Shown here one piece after another: positions 45,776 to 57,982 of a DNA stretch of 64,000 nucleotides. This stretch comes from Acinetobacter calcoaceticus (GTDB lineage Bacteria; Pseudomonadota; Gammaproteobacteria; Pseudomonadales; Moraxellaceae): contig NZ_SLVJ01000001.1 of the NCBI RefSeq assembly GCF_004345325.1, forward strand, positions 310,001 through 374,000, written 5' to 3'. Position numbers and translations under genes: made by a program. The notes beneath the pieces are model-generated. The model was not told where the DNA came from. It made no database searches and was given only the letters and a program-made list of their open reading frames with translations. How positions within the stretch are numbered: the first letter of the stretch is position 1; each line of letters begins with the position of its first letter.

Positions 45776-45799
45776 AATAAGCGCTCGTAAGCGCTTATT
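45776..45799. terminator. Convergent terminator
   Basis: AATAAGCGCT and AGCGCTTATT form a perfect 10-bp stem with loop CGTA, with an A tract before it. It serves the DUF4442 gene (+) and the glycine-zipper gene (-). Confidence 0.85.
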
Positions 45800-45816
45800 G
45801 ATGAACTTGGGTGCAC

Positions 45817-46188
45817 TTATCTGTTTTGTTGGATCGCAGCACCTGCACCACCACCAATCGCACCACCAATGGCAGCACCAGCATTACCACCGATGACCTC
45901 TTTACCAATCACCGCGCCTACACCCGCACCAAGAGCACTCGCGCCTGCATTATTGGTAGAACCATTTTGGCTTTTACTACCAACCGCTGCACCACCTGCC
46001 GCACCAATCGCTGCGCCTGCACCACCACCAACGCGGTTACCTACGCCTGCACCAACAGCTCCGCCTAAAGCAGCAGCACCAATTTTCTGGTCTTTAGCTG
46101 ACATATTTTGGCAACCCGTCAACAGTGCCAAAGGCAGTGTTAGCGTGGCTAATGCGATTACAGATTTTTTAACGAGAGTCTTTTTCAC
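45817..46188 (-). CDS. Glycine-zipper lipoprotein
   Basis: A 123-aa protein with a signal peptide and lipobox ALLTGC. The mature part is dominated by two glycine-zipper blocks (GAAALGGAVGAGVGNRVGGG and AAIGGAIGGGAGAAIQQ) separated by a serine/asparagine linker, as in the Rcs-type and OmpA-linked glycine-zipper proteins that span or stiffen the outer membrane. The start is GTG 46188 with AGGATA seven bases upstream; the longer frame before it has no signal-like character. Monocistronic. Confidence 0.8.
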   Translation of the reverse strand: MKKTLVKKSVIALATLTLPLALLTGCQNMSAKDQKIGAAALGGAVGAGVGNRVGGGAGAAIGAAGGAAVGSKSQNGSTNNAGASALGAGVGAVIGKEVIGGNAGAAIGGAIGGGAGAAIQQNR

Positions 46189-46448
46189 GGAAGATATCCT
46201 AGAGTATGTTTCACAAGAATTATGCACCTATACATCGCCAGTAGCGAAGGGTTTCAGCCTATATGCACCAAAATGAAACAATGCTTAGTCAGAACTCTAC
46301 ATCACTGTATTGAACTTGTAACTTTCAGGCTAAAATCAATCCAAAAAAGTGCGTTCCCCACGTAACGGGAGCAACACACGACTTTGCTACAATGTTGCTA
46401 GGGCCTACCAGATTTAAAATCAATGCTTGAGCAATCTGCCCAATCGCC

Positions 46449-46994
46449 TTATTTTGCTTCTTCAGCAGGTGCGACTACACTGACATCACGCGTGGTTTTA
46501 CCATCCGAATTAACTACGGCTCGTGCAGCTTTACCTTCAGCAGTGGCAACTGATCCCACTTGTAATTCTTTACGTACTGGCGCTTTACCTTCTTGGTACT
46601 GCAAACCACTCGCCTGAACCTTGCGCACTTCACCGACGACCTCACCTTCACGAGAGACGACTGCTTGTTCAACAATTTTAGTTGTTGGCACGATTGCTGA
46701 CTTTTCTTCGACATGAGGAATAGCCATTTTTTCAGCTGCAAACTCAGCGTTATGATCGACTTGCTCTACTTCTTTCGCGATAACATCTTGACTATTTTCT
46801 TTCAGTTCTAAAACAGTCGTAGCTGTTTTACGTACAGGCACTTTACCTTCAGATGTCGTAATCACTTGCGTTTTAGTTACAGGAACTTCTGCTCGTTTAT
46901 CTTGAATAATGACATTGGCTCCAGGCTCAGCAAAAACGGCCCCACTCAATGATGCACATAAAACAGATACTGCGATTTTAAGATTAGATTTCAC
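46449..46994 (-). CDS. Secreted repeat-bearing protein, paralogue A
   Basis: A 181-aa protein with a signal peptide (MKSNLKIAVSVLCASLSGAVFA). The mature part holds two related blocks, EGKVPVRKTATTVLELK (about residue 50) and EGKAPVRKELQVGSVATAEG (about residue 135), linked by a charged region (HVEEKSAIVPTTKIVEQ). It is rich in Val, Lys and Glu and lacks cysteine in the mature part. No family recognised. The gene at 47588-48133 is a clear paralogue. There is no terminator signal I trust. Confidence 0.65.
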   Translation of the reverse strand: MKSNLKIAVSVLCASLSGAVFAEPGANVIIQDKRAEVPVTKTQVITTSEGKVPVRKTATTVLELKENSQDVIAKEVEQVDHNAEFAAEKMAIPHVEEKSAIVPTTKIVEQAVVSREGEVVGEVRKVQASGLQYQEGKAPVRKELQVGSVATAEGKAARAVVNSDGKTTRDVSVVAPAEEAK

Positions 46995-47587
46995 TCTAAA
47001 GGCTCCTATATATAAAATATAAATACATCTATTTCAATACTAAATAAGAATTAAAAATAATGATTATTGGCAGATATTAAAATATGAGTATGGTCTTTTA
47101 AATTATCACAGGGTTAAATTTAAATTCCTAGTTGCTTTTATAATACAAATAAAGCAGCGCCATATTAATCAAATTAATCCCGATATCTATAATGATAAAA
47201 TGCCGCCAGAACAAAAGAACACAAGCCATTGTTTTCATTAAATTTGTATTTTTAATTGAGTGTTTTTAAGCCCGAGATTATTTTAACGTAAAAAAATGTA
47301 AACCTTTCTTATATTATTATCTATCGCAAGCGCACTTTATCAATACAATGACACAGCGCACAATACTATTAAACCCAATTAAATTAAAGAGCATACTTTT
47401 AACTATTAATCGTTAGACTTTGTCTTATATTGTTATAAATATGTAATTATAATAATCCATTTTTTAATACTACATTTAATACATATACCCTCTGCGGCAT
47501 CAAACAGCGTTCAAAACATTAAAGCTTGGCCCATCTAGGGAAGAACAATCCGTCCTGATGAGACAGAACGGATTGATCGATACCGAT
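46995..47587. other. AT-rich non-coding region between the paralogues
   Basis: About 590 very AT-rich bases with no supported gene. Near its right end (47546-47575) CAATCCGT and ACGGATTG pair, with an inner CCTG/CAGA part; this may end the transcript of the 47588 gene on the minus strand. Confidence 0.5.
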
Positions 47588-48133
47588 TTAATTCGGTCGA
47601 ACGATGGTAATATCACGCTTGGTTTCACCATCATGACTCACGACTGCATGTGATACTTTACCCTCAGATCGCTCAGCACTATCTAGCTTCAGTTCTTTAC
47701 GTACTGGTTCTTGGCCTTCTTTAAACTCTACACCGGTTGCGTCGATGCTACGCACTTGACTCACCACTTCTTCGGCTTGAGTCACTGTTTTTTGCACGAC
47801 TATTTTAGATGTCGGTACGATCGCTGATTTTTCCTGCACATGTGGGACAGCCAAAGTATCCTTGGCAAACTCTGCACTGTTTTCTACACGGTCAATCTGT
47901 TTGGAAATAATATCCTGACCTTGATTTTTCATTTCTAAAACGGTTGTTTCAGTTTTACGTACTGGCTCACGACCTTCAGCCGTGGTAATGACTTGAATTT
48001 TAGTGACAGGAACCACTGCTTTTTTATCTTGGATGATCACTGGTGGTAAAGGTTGTGCCGTTGCAACACAACTCATCGCAGCGAATAAAACTGAAGCTAC
48101 AATTTTAAAATTGGTTTTGATATTCGTTTTCAT
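47588..48133 (-). CDS. Secreted repeat-bearing protein, paralogue B
   Basis: A 181-aa protein with a signal peptide (KIVASVLFAAMSCVATAQ) and the same plan as paralogue A. VIIQDKKAVVPVTKIQVITT, EGREPVRKTETTVLEMK, VPHVQEKSAIVPTSKIV and EGQEPVRKELKLDSAERSEG line up block for block with the gene at 46449. They are clearly a tandem duplication with moderate divergence. ATG 48133 gives a good signal peptide; the longer frame upstream is leader. Family and function unknown. Confidence 0.65.
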   Translation of the reverse strand: MKTNIKTNFKIVASVLFAAMSCVATAQPLPPVIIQDKKAVVPVTKIQVITTAEGREPVRKTETTVLEMKNQGQDIISKQIDRVENSAEFAKDTLAVPHVQEKSAIVPTSKIVVQKTVTQAEEVVSQVRSIDATGVEFKEGQEPVRKELKLDSAERSEGKVSHAVVSHDGETKRDITIVRPN

Positions 48134-48309
48134 ATGAATGTTCCTATATTTAAGCAAATAGAATAGGCAAAATCCGACCTTGATGACAAAGTATGGGAGA
48201 TCGCCCTAATCAGCAAAGATTTTTAAGGTATATGAAGCATATTGATTATTACAGAGAATGTTTTAAATTCATAGTTGATTTAAAACACAGATAAAAACCA
48301 TCAGCCATT

Positions 48310-48337
48310 AAAAAAGACGCCCTGAGGCGTCTTTTTT
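48310..48337 (-). terminator. rpoC terminator
   Basis: AAAAAAGACGCC and GGCGTCTTTTTT form a perfect 12-bp stem with a CTGA loop. It lies 18 bases after the rpoC stop codon on the minus strand and ends the rpoBC transcript; the flanking A/T runs would also let it act on the plus strand. Confidence 0.9.
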
Positions 48338-48354
48338 ATATCAAACTTTTAAAC

Positions 48355-51300
48355 TTAGAACTGTTCTTCGTTTAAGGCTTGAGAGAATGCTTGGTCTACA
48401 TCAGAGAAGTCATTGGCTAGCTCAAACTCAGCAGCTTCTGCTTCTTGACGACGACGCTCAAGGTGATAAGCCAAACCTGTACCCGCTGGGATCAGACGAC
48501 CTACAACCACGTTCTCTTTCAGGCCACGTAAGTCATCTTCTTTACCGGTTACGGCAGCTTCAGTTAACACGCGAGTCGTTTCTTGGAACGATGCCGCAGA
48601 GATAAATGAGTCAGTAGACAACGACGCTTTGGTAATACCCATCAACAGACGTTCATACTTAGCAGAGAATTTGTTCTGTGCATTGACAGCTTGGTTCTCT
48701 TGAACAACGCGAGCGTAGTCCACTTGTTCGCCTTTGATGAAGCTGGTATCACCGCCTTCAGTGATGTCTACTTTACGTAGCATCTGACGTACAATCACTT
48801 CGATATGTTTATCGTTGATTTTTACGCCTTGTAAGCGGTAAACGTCCTGAACTTCGTTCACGATGTAGTTGGTTAAAGCCACTTCGCCTTTGAGACGCAA
48901 GATGTCATGTGGGTTTTGTGGACCATCAGAAACAGTCTCACCACGGTTCACATGCTCGCCTTCAAACACGTTGATTTGACGCCATTTTGGAATCAATTCT
49001 TCGTAGATCTCAGAGCCATCATCAGGCGTAATCACCAAACGGTTCTTACCTTTGGTCTCTTTACCAAAGCTGACCACACCCGAAATTTCAGCAAGGATCG
49101 CATGCTCTTTCGGTTTACGTGCTTCAAACAAGTCGGCTACGCGTGGTAGACCACCGGTAATATCACGAGTACGTGAGGTTTCTTGTGGTACACGACCAAT
49201 TACATCACCCACCCCAATGGTCTCACCGTCACGTACAGTCACGATGGTATTTTGAGGTAAGAAGTAGAACTGTTCGCCGCCATCTGAAGTATCCAACACG
49301 ATCGCTGGACGTAAATCTTTACCCGATACTGGACGTGCAGTCACAGGCAAGATTTCAACAGTGGTCATACCGGTTGCATCATCTGTTTTCGATGTTGCAG
49401 TTACGCCATCCGCGATTTGGCTGAAGCGTGCTTTACCAGCAACCTCAGTCACGAGTGGATGTGTATGCGGATCCCAAGTTGCTACGATGCCGCCGCCTTC
49501 TACAGCCTCGCCATCTTTCAACAAGATTGACGCACCGTATGGCAGTTTATAGCGCTCGCGCTCACGACCTAAGTCATCCGCAATACCGATTTCACCTGAA
49601 CGCGATACAGAAACCAAATGGCCTTTGTTGTGTTCAACAGTTTTAACGTTATGGAAACGTACAGTACCTTTGTTACGAACTTGGACGCTGTTTGCAGCAG
49701 AAGTTCGGCTCGCAGCACCACCAACGTGGAACGTACGCATGGTTAACTGTGTACCTGGTTCACCGATCGATTGAGCTGCCATAACACCAACAGACTCACC
49801 TGGGTTAACCATGTGACCACGTGCAAGGTCACGACCGTAACAGCCTGCACAAACACCGAACGCTGATTGACAGTTCACTACAGAGCGAACTTTAACTTCA
49901 TCGACACCCGCCTCTTCGAGGTGAGCAGCGATTTTCTCGTCAATCAATGTACCGCGTGGTAATACCACTTCGTCATCTACAGCACGACGTACATCTTCAG
50001 CAGTTACACGACCCAATACGCGGTCACGTAACGGCTCGATGACATCACCACCTTGAATTAACGGGGTCATCACTAGGCCTTCAGTGGTACCACAATCTGG
50101 CTCATTAATAACCAAATCTTGCGCCACGTCAACGAGACGACGAGTCAAGTAACCCGAGTTCGCTGTTTTCAATGCAGTATCGGCCAAACCTTTACGTGCA
50201 CCATGCGTCGAAATAAAGTACTGAAGTACGGTCAAACCTTCGCGGAAGTTGGCTTTAATCGGCGTTTCAATGATCGAACCATCCGGTTTAGCCATCAGAC
50301 CACGCATACCTGCAAGCTGACGAATCTGTGCGGCACTACCACGCGCTCCAGAATCCGACATCATATAGATACTGTTGAATGATTTTTGCTTCTCGTCTTC
50401 ACCCTGTTTGTTTTTCACAGTGGTAAATGACAAGTTGTCCATCATTGCTTTCGCAACTTGGTCATTGGTACGTGCCCAAATATCGACTACTTTGTTATAG
50501 CGCTCACCCGCAGTCACGAAGCCTTGTTCAAACTGTTGTTCAATTTCACGAACTTCAGCTTCAGCTTTTTCAATGATTGCGTATTTTTGTGGCGGAATAA
50601 CCATGTCTTCCATACCGACCGAAACGCCTGAACGTGTCGCTTGACGGAAGCCCAAGTACATCAACTGATCCGCAAAGATAACAGTATCTTTAAGGCCCAG
50701 TTTACGGTAGCAAGAGTTGATCAATTTAGAGATATTCTTTTTGGTCATCTCAAGGTTGATTTGTTGGAAATCCATACCTTCAGGCACAACTTCCCACAAC
50801 AAACAACGACCTGGAGTGGTTTCAACAATAATGGTTTGATGCTCACGCTCACCATTTTCGTCGATCACAGTTTGATGTACACGTGCTTTAACGCGCGCAT
50901 GTAGATCCACCTGACCTGTTGCCAAAGCACGGTTAACTTCATGCGTATCCGCAAAAACCATGCCTTCGCCTTTGGCATTTACCGCATCACGGGTGATGTA
51001 GTAAAGACCCAAGACCACATCCTGAGACGGTACAATAATCGGCTCACCATTGGCTGGTGACAAGATATTGTTGGTCGACATCATCAATGCACGTGCTTCA
51101 AGCTGAGCTTCAAGCGTCAATGGTACGTGTACTGCCATTTGGTCACCGTCAAAGTCGGCGTTAAATGCAGCACAAACCAAAGGATGCAGACGAATTGCCT
51201 TACCTTCGATCAAGATCGGTTCAAATGCTTGTAGACCCAAACGGTGAAGTGTCGGTGCACGGTTCAACATCACTGGATGTTGACGGATTACCGATGCTAA

Positions 51301-52548
51301 AACGTCCCAAACTTCAGGGGTTTCGCGCTCAACCATTTTCTTTGCAGCTTTAATGGTGGTTGCTTGGCCAGAAGCTTGTAGTTTTGCGAAAATAAATGGT
51401 TTGAACAGTTCAAGTGCCATTTTTTTCGGTAAACCACATTGATGCAAACGCAGGTTCGGACCAACGGTAATTACCGAACGGCCTGAATAGTCAACACGTT
51501 TACCCAACAAGTTTTGACGGAAACGACCTTGTTTACCTTTGATCATGTCAGCCAAAGATTTCAATGGACGTTTGTTCGAACCTGTAATCGCACGACCACG
51601 ACGACCGTTGTCCAATAACGCATCTACAGATTCCTGCAACATACGTTTTTCGTTACGTACGATGATGTCAGGTGCAGAAAGGTCAAGTAGACGTTTCAAA
51701 CGGTTGTTACGGTTAATCACACGACGATAAAGATCGTTCAAGTCTGAAGTCGCAAAACGACCGCCTTCTAGCGGAACGAGTGGACGTAGATCTGGTGGAA
51801 GTACTGGAAGTACATTCATCACCATCCATTCAGGCTTGTTGTTTGAATCGTTGAATGCTTCCATCAATTTCAAACGTTTAGACGCTTTTTTAAGTTTCGT
51901 CTCAGAAGTCGTTTGTGGAATTTCTTCACGTAAACGTGAAATTTCAGCATCAAGATCGATATCTTTTAACAAGTCTTGAACGGCTTCAGCACCCATTTTG
52001 GCTGAGAATTCATCGCCATGCTCTTCGAGCGCGGTGAAATATTCTTCATCGTTCAATAACTGGTTTTTCTCAAGTGGTGTCATACCAGGATCGGTAACCA
52101 CATAAGATTCAAAATACAACACGCGCTCGATATCACGTAGGGTCATATCAAGCAACAAACCGATACGGCTTGGTAAAGATTTTAAGAACCAAATATGTGC
52201 AACTGGCGATGCCAAGTCGATATGGCCCATACGCTCACGACGAACTTTGGCAGTTGTTACTTCAACGCCACATTTTTCGCAGATCACGCCTTTGTATTTC
52301 ATACGCTTGTATTTACCACACAAGCATTCGTAATCTTTGACTGGACCAAAGATTTTTGCGCAGAATAAACCGTCACGTTCTGGTTTAAAAGTACGATAGT
52401 TAATGGTTTCAGGTTTCTTTACTTCACCATGAGACCATGACTTAATCATTTCTGGTGACGCAAGACCAATACGGATACGATCAAATTCAACCGGTGTATA
52501 ACCTTCTGAATCCGTCTTTTTGCGCATGATATCGAGCAAGTCTTTCAA
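48355..52548 (-). CDS. rpoC: RNA polymerase subunit beta'
   Basis: The 1397-aa beta' subunit has its key parts: the N-terminal zinc site ([16 protein letters not shown]), the catalytic [12 protein letters not shown] with three aspartates that hold Mg2+, the bridge/trigger region ([20 protein letters not shown]), and the second zinc site ([16 protein letters not shown]) with [20 protein letters not shown]. The start is TTG at 52548 ([10 protein letters not shown]) with GGAG upstream. It follows rpoB by 114 bases and ends at a strong terminator. Confidence 0.98.
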   Translation of the reverse strand: MKDLLDIMRKKTDSEGYTPVEFDRIRIGLASPEMIKSWSHGEVKKPETINYRTFKPERDGLFCAKIFGPVKDYECLCGKYKRMKYKGVICEKCGVEVTTAKVRRERMGHIDLASPVAHIWFLKSLPSRIGLLLDMTLRDIERVLYFESYVVTDPGMTPLEKNQLLNDEEYFTALEEHGDEFSAKMGAEAVQDLLKDIDLDAEISRLREEIPQTTSETKLKKASKRLKLMEAFNDSNNKPEWMVMNVLPVLPPDLRPLVPLEGGRFATSDLNDLYRRVINRNNRLKRLLDLSAPDIIVRNEKRMLQESVDALLDNGRRGRAITGSNKRPLKSLADMIKGKQGRFRQNLLGKRVDYSGRSVITVGPNLRLHQCGLPKKMALELFKPFIFAKLQASGQATTIKAAKKMVERETPEVWDVLASVIRQHPVMLNRAPTLHRLGLQAFEPILIEGKAIRLHPLVCAAFNADFDGDQMAVHVPLTLEAQLEARALMMSTNNILSPANGEPIIVPSQDVVLGLYYITRDAVNAKGEGMVFADTHEVNRALATGQVDLHARVKARVHQTVIDENGEREHQTIIVETTPGRCLLWEVVPEGMDFQQINLEMTKKNISKLINSCYRKLGLKDTVIFADQLMYLGFRQATRSGVSVGMEDMVIPPQKYAIIEKAEAEVREIEQQFEQGFVTAGERYNKVVDIWARTNDQVAKAMMDNLSFTTVKNKQGEDEKQKSFNSIYMMSDSGARGSAAQIRQLAGMRGLMAKPDGSIIETPIKANFREGLTVLQYFISTHGARKGLADTALKTANSGYLTRRLVDVAQDLVINEPDCGTTEGLVMTPLIQGGDVIEPLRDRVLGRVTAEDVRRAVDDEVVLPRGTLIDEKIAAHLEEAGVDEVKVRSVVNCQSAFGVCAGCYGRDLARGHMVNPGESVGVMAAQSIGEPGTQLTMRTFHVGGAASRTSAANSVQVRNKGTVRFHNVKTVEHNKGHLVSVSRSGEIGIADDLGRERERYKLPYGASILLKDGEAVEGGGIVATWDPHTHPLVTEVAGKARFSQIADGVTATSKTDDATGMTTVEILPVTARPVSGKDLRPAIVLDTSDGGEQFYFLPQNTIVTVRDGETIGVGDVIGRVPQETSRTRDITGGLPRVADLFEARKPKEHAILAEISGVVSFGKETKGKNRLVITPDDGSEIYEELIPKWRQINVFEGEHVNRGETVSDGPQNPHDILRLKGEVALTNYIVNEVQDVYRLQGVKINDKHIEVIVRQMLRKVDITEGGDTSFIKGEQVDYARVVQENQAVNAQNKFSAKYERLLMGITKASLSTDSFISAASFQETTRVLTEAAVTGKEDDLRGLKENVVVGRLIPAGTGLAYHLERRRQEAEAAEFELANDFSDVDQAFSQALNEEQF

Positions 52549-52662
52549 TTTTTTTCTCCGTGTGTCGAGGAATTCTCATCCCCCGACTGGGTCACAAATA
52601 TTGTTTTTTCCTGAAAAAACACCTTAATTTCCCCCTTCATCAGAGGGAACTCAAGTGGACGC

Positions 52663-55600
52663 TTAGTCCCCGTTTTTCAGTTCAATGTTGATACCTAAAG
52701 AACGGATCTCTTTGGTCAATACGTTGAACGATTCAGGCATGCCCGGATCCATATAATGGTTTCCGTCTACAATATTCTTATAGATACGTGTACGGCCTTC
52801 AACGTCATCCGACTTCACAGTCAACATTTCTTGAAGTGTATACGCTGCACCATACGCCTCGAGTGCCCAAACCTCCATCTCACCGAAACGCTGACCACCG
52901 AATTGAGCTTTACCGCCCAATGGTTGTTGCGTAACTAATGAGTACGAACCGGTAGAACGCGCATGCATTTTGTCATCGACCAAGTGGTTCAATTTCAGCA
53001 TGTACATATAACCAACGGTTACAGGACGGTCGAAACGCTCGCCAGTACGTCCATCATACAGTATGGTCTGACCTGAACGTGGCAATTCAGCAAGTTCAAG
53101 CAATTCTTTGATTTGGCCTTCTTCAGCACCATCAAATACTGGTGTTGCTAAAGGTACGCCGGCACATAAGTTGCCTGCAAGCTTCATCACTTCTTCATCA
53201 GTCAAGCTGTCTAGATCTTCTTGCTCACCACCGACTTTGTTGTAAATTTTGTCTAAAAATTCACGAAGTTCGGCGATAGAACGCTGTTGCTGCAACATCT
53301 TATCGATTTGCTCGCCCAGACCTTTGGCAGCCAAGCCTAGATGTGTTTCAAGAATCTGACCCACATTCATACGCGATGGTACGCCCAACGGGTTCAAGAC
53401 GATATCAACTGGCACACCATGGATATCATGCGGCATATCTTCTACAGGCAAGATGTTAGAAACAACACCTTTGTTCCCGTGACGACCCGCCATTTTATCA
53501 CCCGGTTGGATGCGACGTTTAACGGCTAGATAAACTTTAACAACTTTGAGTACACCTGTTGTTAACTCATCACCAGCAGATAATTTACGTTTTTTCTCAG
53601 CAAATTTCTGATCAATTTCAAAACTCTTCTCTTTCAAGAACACTTGAATTTGAGTGAGTCGATCTGCAATCGCTTCATCGTTTGGTTGTACTTCAAGTAG
53701 ATCAACCAACTCTAAAGTATTGAGCATATCTTCTGAAAGTTTGTCACCACGTTTGGTGCTACCACCACCGTTAGACACTTGATCTTTCAACAAACGGATA
53801 ATACGTTCACGCGCCGCTTCTTCGAAGATTTTGTATTCTTCTTTCAAGTCTTTGCGGTAAGAGTCTAACTGCGCTTTCTCAATCGCTTGAGCACGTTCGT
53901 CTTTCTCAATACCATCACGGGTAAAGACTTGTACGTCAATGACTGTTCCTTTAGTACCTGAAGGTACACGTAAAGAAGAGTCTTTCACGTCAGCCGCTTT
54001 TTCACCGAAGATTGCACGTAACAATTTTTCTTCAGGGGTTAACTGTGTCTCACCTTTAGGGGTTACTTTACCCACTAAGATGTCACCAGCAGTCACTTCA
54101 GCACCGATATACACGATACCTGACTCATCTAGTTTAGACAGTGCAGCTTCACCAACGTTTGGAATATCCGCTGTGATTTCTTCAGCACCCAATTTGGTAT
54201 CACGTGCAACACATGACAACTCTTGGATGTGAATCGAAGTCAAACGATCTTCTTGGAGCACACGCTCAGAAAGTAAGATCGAGTCCTCGTAGTTATAACC
54301 ATTCCACGTCATAAACGCGACGCGCATGTTTTGACCGAGTGCCAATTCACCGCCATCTGTCGATGGACCATCAGCAAGTACATCACCACGACCAACTTTA
54401 TCGCCTAAATTCACCAAAACTTTTTGGTTAATACAGGTGTTTTGGTTCGAACGGGTGTATTTGATCAGGTTGTAAATATCTACACCTGCCTCACCTGCGA
54501 TCATTTCATCTTCATTAACACGGATCACCACACGTGATGCGTCAACAAATTCGATACGACCACCACGGCCAGCGATCACACATACACCAGAGTCACGCGC
54601 AACGTTGGCTTCCATACCGGTACCCACAAGTGGCTTATCAGCCAATAGGGTTGGTACTGCTTGACGTTGCATGTTTGATCCCATCAATGCACGGTTGGCG
54701 TCATCGTGCTCAAGGAACGGAATCAGCGATGCAGCAACAGATACAACCTGTTGTGCAGATACATCCATATGCGTCACTTTTTCTGGCGGCATACGAACGA
54801 AATCACCTTGGTGACGTACAGATACAAATTCTTCAGTCAAGTTGTTGTCAGCATCAATCGCGGAGTCGGCCTGTGCGATTACAGTACCCACTTCTTCAAT
54901 TGCAGATAGATATTCAATATCTAGCGTGACTTGACCATCAACAACTTTACGATATGGAGTTTCTAAGAAACCAAAATCGTTGGCTTTAGCATAGACAGAC
55001 AAAGAGTTGATCAAACCAATGTTTGGACCCTCTGGTGTCTCAATCGGACATACGCGACCATAGTGAGTTTGATGTACGTCACGTACCTCAAAGCCAGCAC
55101 GTTCACGGGTCAAACCACCAGGCCCAAGCGCAGATACACGACGCTTATGGGTAATCTCAGACAATGGATTATTTTGGTCCATAAACTGAGACAATTGGCT
55201 TGAACCAAAGAATTCTTTGATTGCAGCAGCAACAGGTTTTGCATTGATCAAATCTTGTGGAGACAAGTTATCTGTTTCAGCTTGACCTAGACGTTCTTTC
55301 ACCGCACGTTCAACACGGACTAAACCAACACGGAATTGGTTTTCAGTCATCTCACCCACTGAACGCACACGACGGTTACCCAAGTGATCGATATCATCGA
55401 CTTCACCTTTACCGTTACGGATTTCAACCAGTGTTTTCAAGACATCAATGATGTCTGGGTTTGAAAGAATACCTTCAACTTCACGTGATTTTTGATCAGT
55501 ACCAACTTCGTAAGGACGACCCAAACGACGGTTGAACTTCATACGACCAACAGGTGACAAGTCATAACGTTCAGAAGAGAAGAACAAGTTATTAAACAAG

Positions 55601-56751
55601 TTTTCAGCAGCTTCTTTGGTTGGTGGCTCGCCTGGACGCATCACTTTATAGATTTCAACCAGTGCTTCTTCACGACCACGGGTTAAATCAGCACGCAAGG
55701 TATCCGCAACAAATGAACCGCGGTCAATATCGTTGGTAAACAAGATATTGAATTCTTTTACGCCGCCTTCAGCGAGCTTGACCATGATTTCATGACTGAG
55801 CACCGTATTTGCTGCAATCACATCACCATCACGTAAGCTAACATCTTCAGCAATAATACGCTCATAGAGGTATTCATCAGGTACAGAAAGCTTGGTTAAG
55901 CCAGAAGCTTCCATTTGACGTACATGACGCGCGTTAATACGTTTACCTTGTTCTACAATGACCTTGCCATCTGCATCTGCGATGTCAAACTGTGCCATCT
56001 CACCACGGAGACGTTCAGGTACGAGGTCAATTTGGTAGCTGCCCATATCGAGATAGACAGGTACTTTCTCGTAGAACATATTCAAGATTTGTTCGTTGCT
56101 ATAATCCAATGCACGTAACATCACGGTCGCAAGTAATTTACGACGGCGGTCAATACGTACAAAGACCAAGTCTTTCGCATCAAACTCAAAGTCTAACCAT
56201 GAACCACGGTAAGGAATAATACGTGCTGAATACAACACTTTACCGCTTGAGTGCGTTTTACCTTTATCGTGATCGAAGAACACACCTGGTGAACGGTGTA
56301 ATTGAGATACGATCACACGCTCGGTGCCGTTAATCACAAAAGTACCGTTATCCGTCATCAGTGGCATTTCGCCCATGTAGACTTCTTGTTCACGTACATC
56401 TTTAATCGATTTTGTTTCGCGATCTTTAATAATCAAGCGAATTTTTACACGCATTGGTGCAGCATAAGTTGAGCCACGAAGTATACATTCGCGCACGTCG
56501 AACTCAGGCTTACCAAGACCATACTCAACAAATTCTAAAGCTGCATTACCAGAATAACTTTCTATTGGGAATACTGAACGGAAGGCCGCTTGAAGACCAA
56601 GATCTTCGCGGTTTTTTGGTGTTTTGCCGTCTTGCAAAAATGTTCTGTACGAGTCGACTTGAATCGAAAGCAAGTACGGAGCATCCATCACTTGGGGCAA
56701 TTTACCAAAATTCTTACGGATCCGTTTTTTTTCGGTATATGAGTATGCCAT
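52663..56751 (-). CDS. rpoB: RNA polymerase subunit beta
   Basis: The 1362-aa beta subunit begins [16 protein letters not shown]. The rifampicin-binding cluster [20 protein letters not shown] and [14 protein letters not shown] is in the wild-type, drug-sensitive form at every usual site I can read. The active-site segments [13 protein letters not shown] and [20 protein letters not shown] are intact. It is preceded by a 307-base spacer from rplL with attenuator-like hairpins and is cotranscribed with rpoC. Confidence 0.98.
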   Translation of the reverse strand: MAYSYTEKKRIRKNFGKLPQVMDAPYLLSIQVDSYRTFLQDGKTPKNREDLGLQAAFRSVFPIESYSGNAALEFVEYGLGKPEFDVRECILRGSTYAAPMRVKIRLIIKDRETKSIKDVREQEVYMGEMPLMTDNGTFVINGTERVIVSQLHRSPGVFFDHDKGKTHSSGKVLYSARIIPYRGSWLDFEFDAKDLVFVRIDRRRKLLATVMLRALDYSNEQILNMFYEKVPVYLDMGSYQIDLVPERLRGEMAQFDIADADGKVIVEQGKRINARHVRQMEASGLTKLSVPDEYLYERIIAEDVSLRDGDVIAANTVLSHEIMVKLAEGGVKEFNILFTNDIDRGSFVADTLRADLTRGREEALVEIYKVMRPGEPPTKEAAENLFNNLFFSSERYDLSPVGRMKFNRRLGRPYEVGTDQKSREVEGILSNPDIIDVLKTLVEIRNGKGEVDDIDHLGNRRVRSVGEMTENQFRVGLVRVERAVKERLGQAETDNLSPQDLINAKPVAAAIKEFFGSSQLSQFMDQNNPLSEITHKRRVSALGPGGLTRERAGFEVRDVHQTHYGRVCPIETPEGPNIGLINSLSVYAKANDFGFLETPYRKVVDGQVTLDIEYLSAIEEVGTVIAQADSAIDADNNLTEEFVSVRHQGDFVRMPPEKVTHMDVSAQQVVSVAASLIPFLEHDDANRALMGSNMQRQAVPTLLADKPLVGTGMEANVARDSGVCVIAGRGGRIEFVDASRVVIRVNEDEMIAGEAGVDIYNLIKYTRSNQNTCINQKVLVNLGDKVGRGDVLADGPSTDGGELALGQNMRVAFMTWNGYNYEDSILLSERVLQEDRLTSIHIQELSCVARDTKLGAEEITADIPNVGEAALSKLDESGIVYIGAEVTAGDILVGKVTPKGETQLTPEEKLLRAIFGEKAADVKDSSLRVPSGTKGTVIDVQVFTRDGIEKDERAQAIEKAQLDSYRKDLKEEYKIFEEAARERIIRLLKDQVSNGGGSTKRGDKLSEDMLNTLELVDLLEVQPNDEAIADRLTQIQVFLKEKSFEIDQKFAEKKRKLSAGDELTTGVLKVVKVYLAVKRRIQPGDKMAGRHGNKGVVSNILPVEDMPHDIHGVPVDIVLNPLGVPSRMNVGQILETHLGLAAKGLGEQIDKMLQQQRSIAELREFLDKIYNKVGGEQEDLDSLTDEEVMKLAGNLCAGVPLATPVFDGAEEGQIKELLELAELPRSGQTILYDGRTGERFDRPVTVGYMYMLKLNHLVDDKMHARSTGSYSLVTQQPLGGKAQFGGQRFGEMEVWALEAYGAAYTLQEMLTVKSDDVEGRTRIYKNIVDGNHYMDPGMPESFNVLTKEIRSLGINIELKNGD

Positions 56752-56863
56752 CTGGAGTCCTCGGAAAGTAAGACCAAGTCCGCCTGCAGAACGGACTTAG
56801 AAGGAATTACGTAGGTCGATATGACCACCACCTTTTACAAATGCTGCAATTTTCAGTGGTATA

Positions 56864-56910
56864 AAACGCTTAACAATATTTTCAAAACGGAAAAATATTG
56901 TTAAGCGTTT
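56864..56910. repeat. Long perfect hairpin in the rplL-rpoB spacer
   Basis: AAACGCTTAACAATATTTT (56864-56882) and its exact complement (56892-56910) are 19-base arms with a 9-base loop. A T7 tract follows only on the plus strand. On the coding (minus) strand it may be an RNase III processing site, as known between rplL and rpoB in E. coli. Confidence 0.75.
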
Positions 56911-56985
56911 GATTTTTTTGGCTTTTTTTCTAAATTGACAAAGATAAAGTCGTGCAATCTAAAATCGAGCCGATTATTGTAACGC

Positions 56986-57016
56986 AAAAAGGCTGATGAC
57001 CCAAGAGCCATCAGCC
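56986..57016 (-). terminator. Attenuator in the rplL-rpoB spacer
   Basis: On the minus strand GGCTGATG and CATCAGCC form a perfect 8-bp stem, followed by TTTTTGCG. Partial termination here would lower rpoBC relative to the ribosomal genes. Confidence 0.7.
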
Positions 57017-57023
57017 AATTTTT

Positions 57024-57050
57024 GGAGCCGATTTATAAAAAATCGACTCC
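57024..57050 (-). promoter_or_regulatory. Hairpin just after rplL
   Basis: GGAGCCGATT and AATCGACTCC form a 9 of 10 bp stem starting 9 bases after the rplL stop, without a T tract. It may protect the upstream mRNA. Confidence 0.5.
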
Positions 57051-57058
57051 TACTCACA

Positions 57059-57427
57059 TTACTTAACAGTAACTGTAGCACCAGCTGCTTCAAGTTTTTT
57101 CTTAAGTTCTTCGCTTTCGTCTTTAGAAACGCCTTCTTTGATAAGGCCAGGAGCGCTTTCAACAAGATCTTTAGCTTCTTTAAGACCAAGGCCAGTCGCT
57201 TCACGAACAGCTTTAATTACCGCAACTTTGTTTGCGCCAAAGCTAGTCAATTCAACGTTGAATTCTGTTTGCTCTTCAGCAGCAGCTGCAGTAGCAGGAC
57301 CAGCTGCAACTGCAACAGCAGCAGCAGATACATTGAATTTTTCTTCAAATGCAGAAATTAGTTCAACAAGTTCAAGAACAGTTTTTTCTGAAACTGCATT
57401 TAAGATTTCTTCGTTAGTTAAAGCCAT
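57059..57427 (-). CDS. rplL: 50S ribosomal protein L7/L12
   Basis: The 122-aa stalk protein has the N-terminal dimer helix ([20 protein letters not shown]), the alanine-rich hinge ([15 protein letters not shown]) and the C-terminal factor-binding domain ([37 protein letters not shown]). It recruits elongation factors to the ribosome in several copies on L10. It lies 48 bases after rplJ in the same operon. Confidence 0.97.
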   Translation of the reverse strand: MALTNEEILNAVSEKTVLELVELISAFEEKFNVSAAAVAVAAGPATAAAAEEQTEFNVELTSFGANKVAVIKAVREATGLGLKEAKDLVESAPGLIKEGVSKDESEELKKKLEAAGATVTVK

Positions 57428-57475
57428 GAGATAAACTCCAAATGGAAATTGAATGGTGTGTGTGATGATTTAAGC

Positions 57476-57982
57476 TTAAGCAGCTTCTTGTTCGTCTTTC
57501 TCTTTGAGCGCTGTAAGTAGGCGACCCAATTTCGAAATAGGAGCTTGAAGAACGCTTGCAAGCATGGTAAGAGCTTTCTCTTGGTTCGGAAGGTTTGCGA
57601 TAACGCTAACTTCAGCACCTTGATAAACTTTGCCATCAAAAGCAGCAGCTTTTAATTCAAACGCTTTGTTGGTTTTAGCAAATTCTTCGAACAAGCGTGC
57701 AGCTGCACCCATATCGTCCGCAGAAGTTGACATACCGATAATTGTTGGACCAGTCAAGACGTCGTTCAAGATATCAAATTGAGTACCTTCAAACGCGCGT
57801 TTCGCCAAAGTGTTACGCACTACACGTAGGTAAACACCTGATTGACGAGCTTGAACACGCAATTGAGTCAATTGAGTAACGTTCAAACCTTGATAGTCGG
57901 CAACAACAGCAGAGAAAGCCGTACTTGCAGCGGTGTTAACTGCTGCAACGATCTCTATTTTGTTCTCTAAACGTAGAGCCAC
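57476..57982 (-). CDS. rplJ: 50S ribosomal protein L10
   Basis: The 168-aa L10 protein holds the L7/L12 dimers on the stalk. VALRLENKIEIVAAVNTAAS opens the RNA-binding domain, and the C-terminal helix LASVLQAPISKLGRLLTALK binds L12. The start is GTG 57982 with GGAGG eight bases upstream, which settles it over a longer frame. In E. coli the L10-L12 complex binds its own leader and represses translation; the long upstream leader here suggests the same. Confidence 0.97.
   Translation of the reverse strand: MALRLENKIEIVAAVNTAASTAFSAVVADYQGLNVTQLTQLRVQARQSGVYLRVVRNTLAKRAFEGTQFDILNDVLTGPTIIGMSTSADDMGAAARLFEEFAKTNKAFELKAAAFDGKVYQGAEVSVIANLPNQEKALTMLASVLQAPISKLGRLLTALKEKDEQEAA

Noticed and set aside
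45869-46276. 135-codon Ala/Pro-rich frame on the plus strand
   Set aside because: It is the antisense shadow of the glycine-zipper gene; its alanine and proline bias comes from the GC-rich repeats.
52663-56751. Rifampicin-resistance change in rpoB
   Set aside because: The cluster I read is in the wild-type form at the usual sites.
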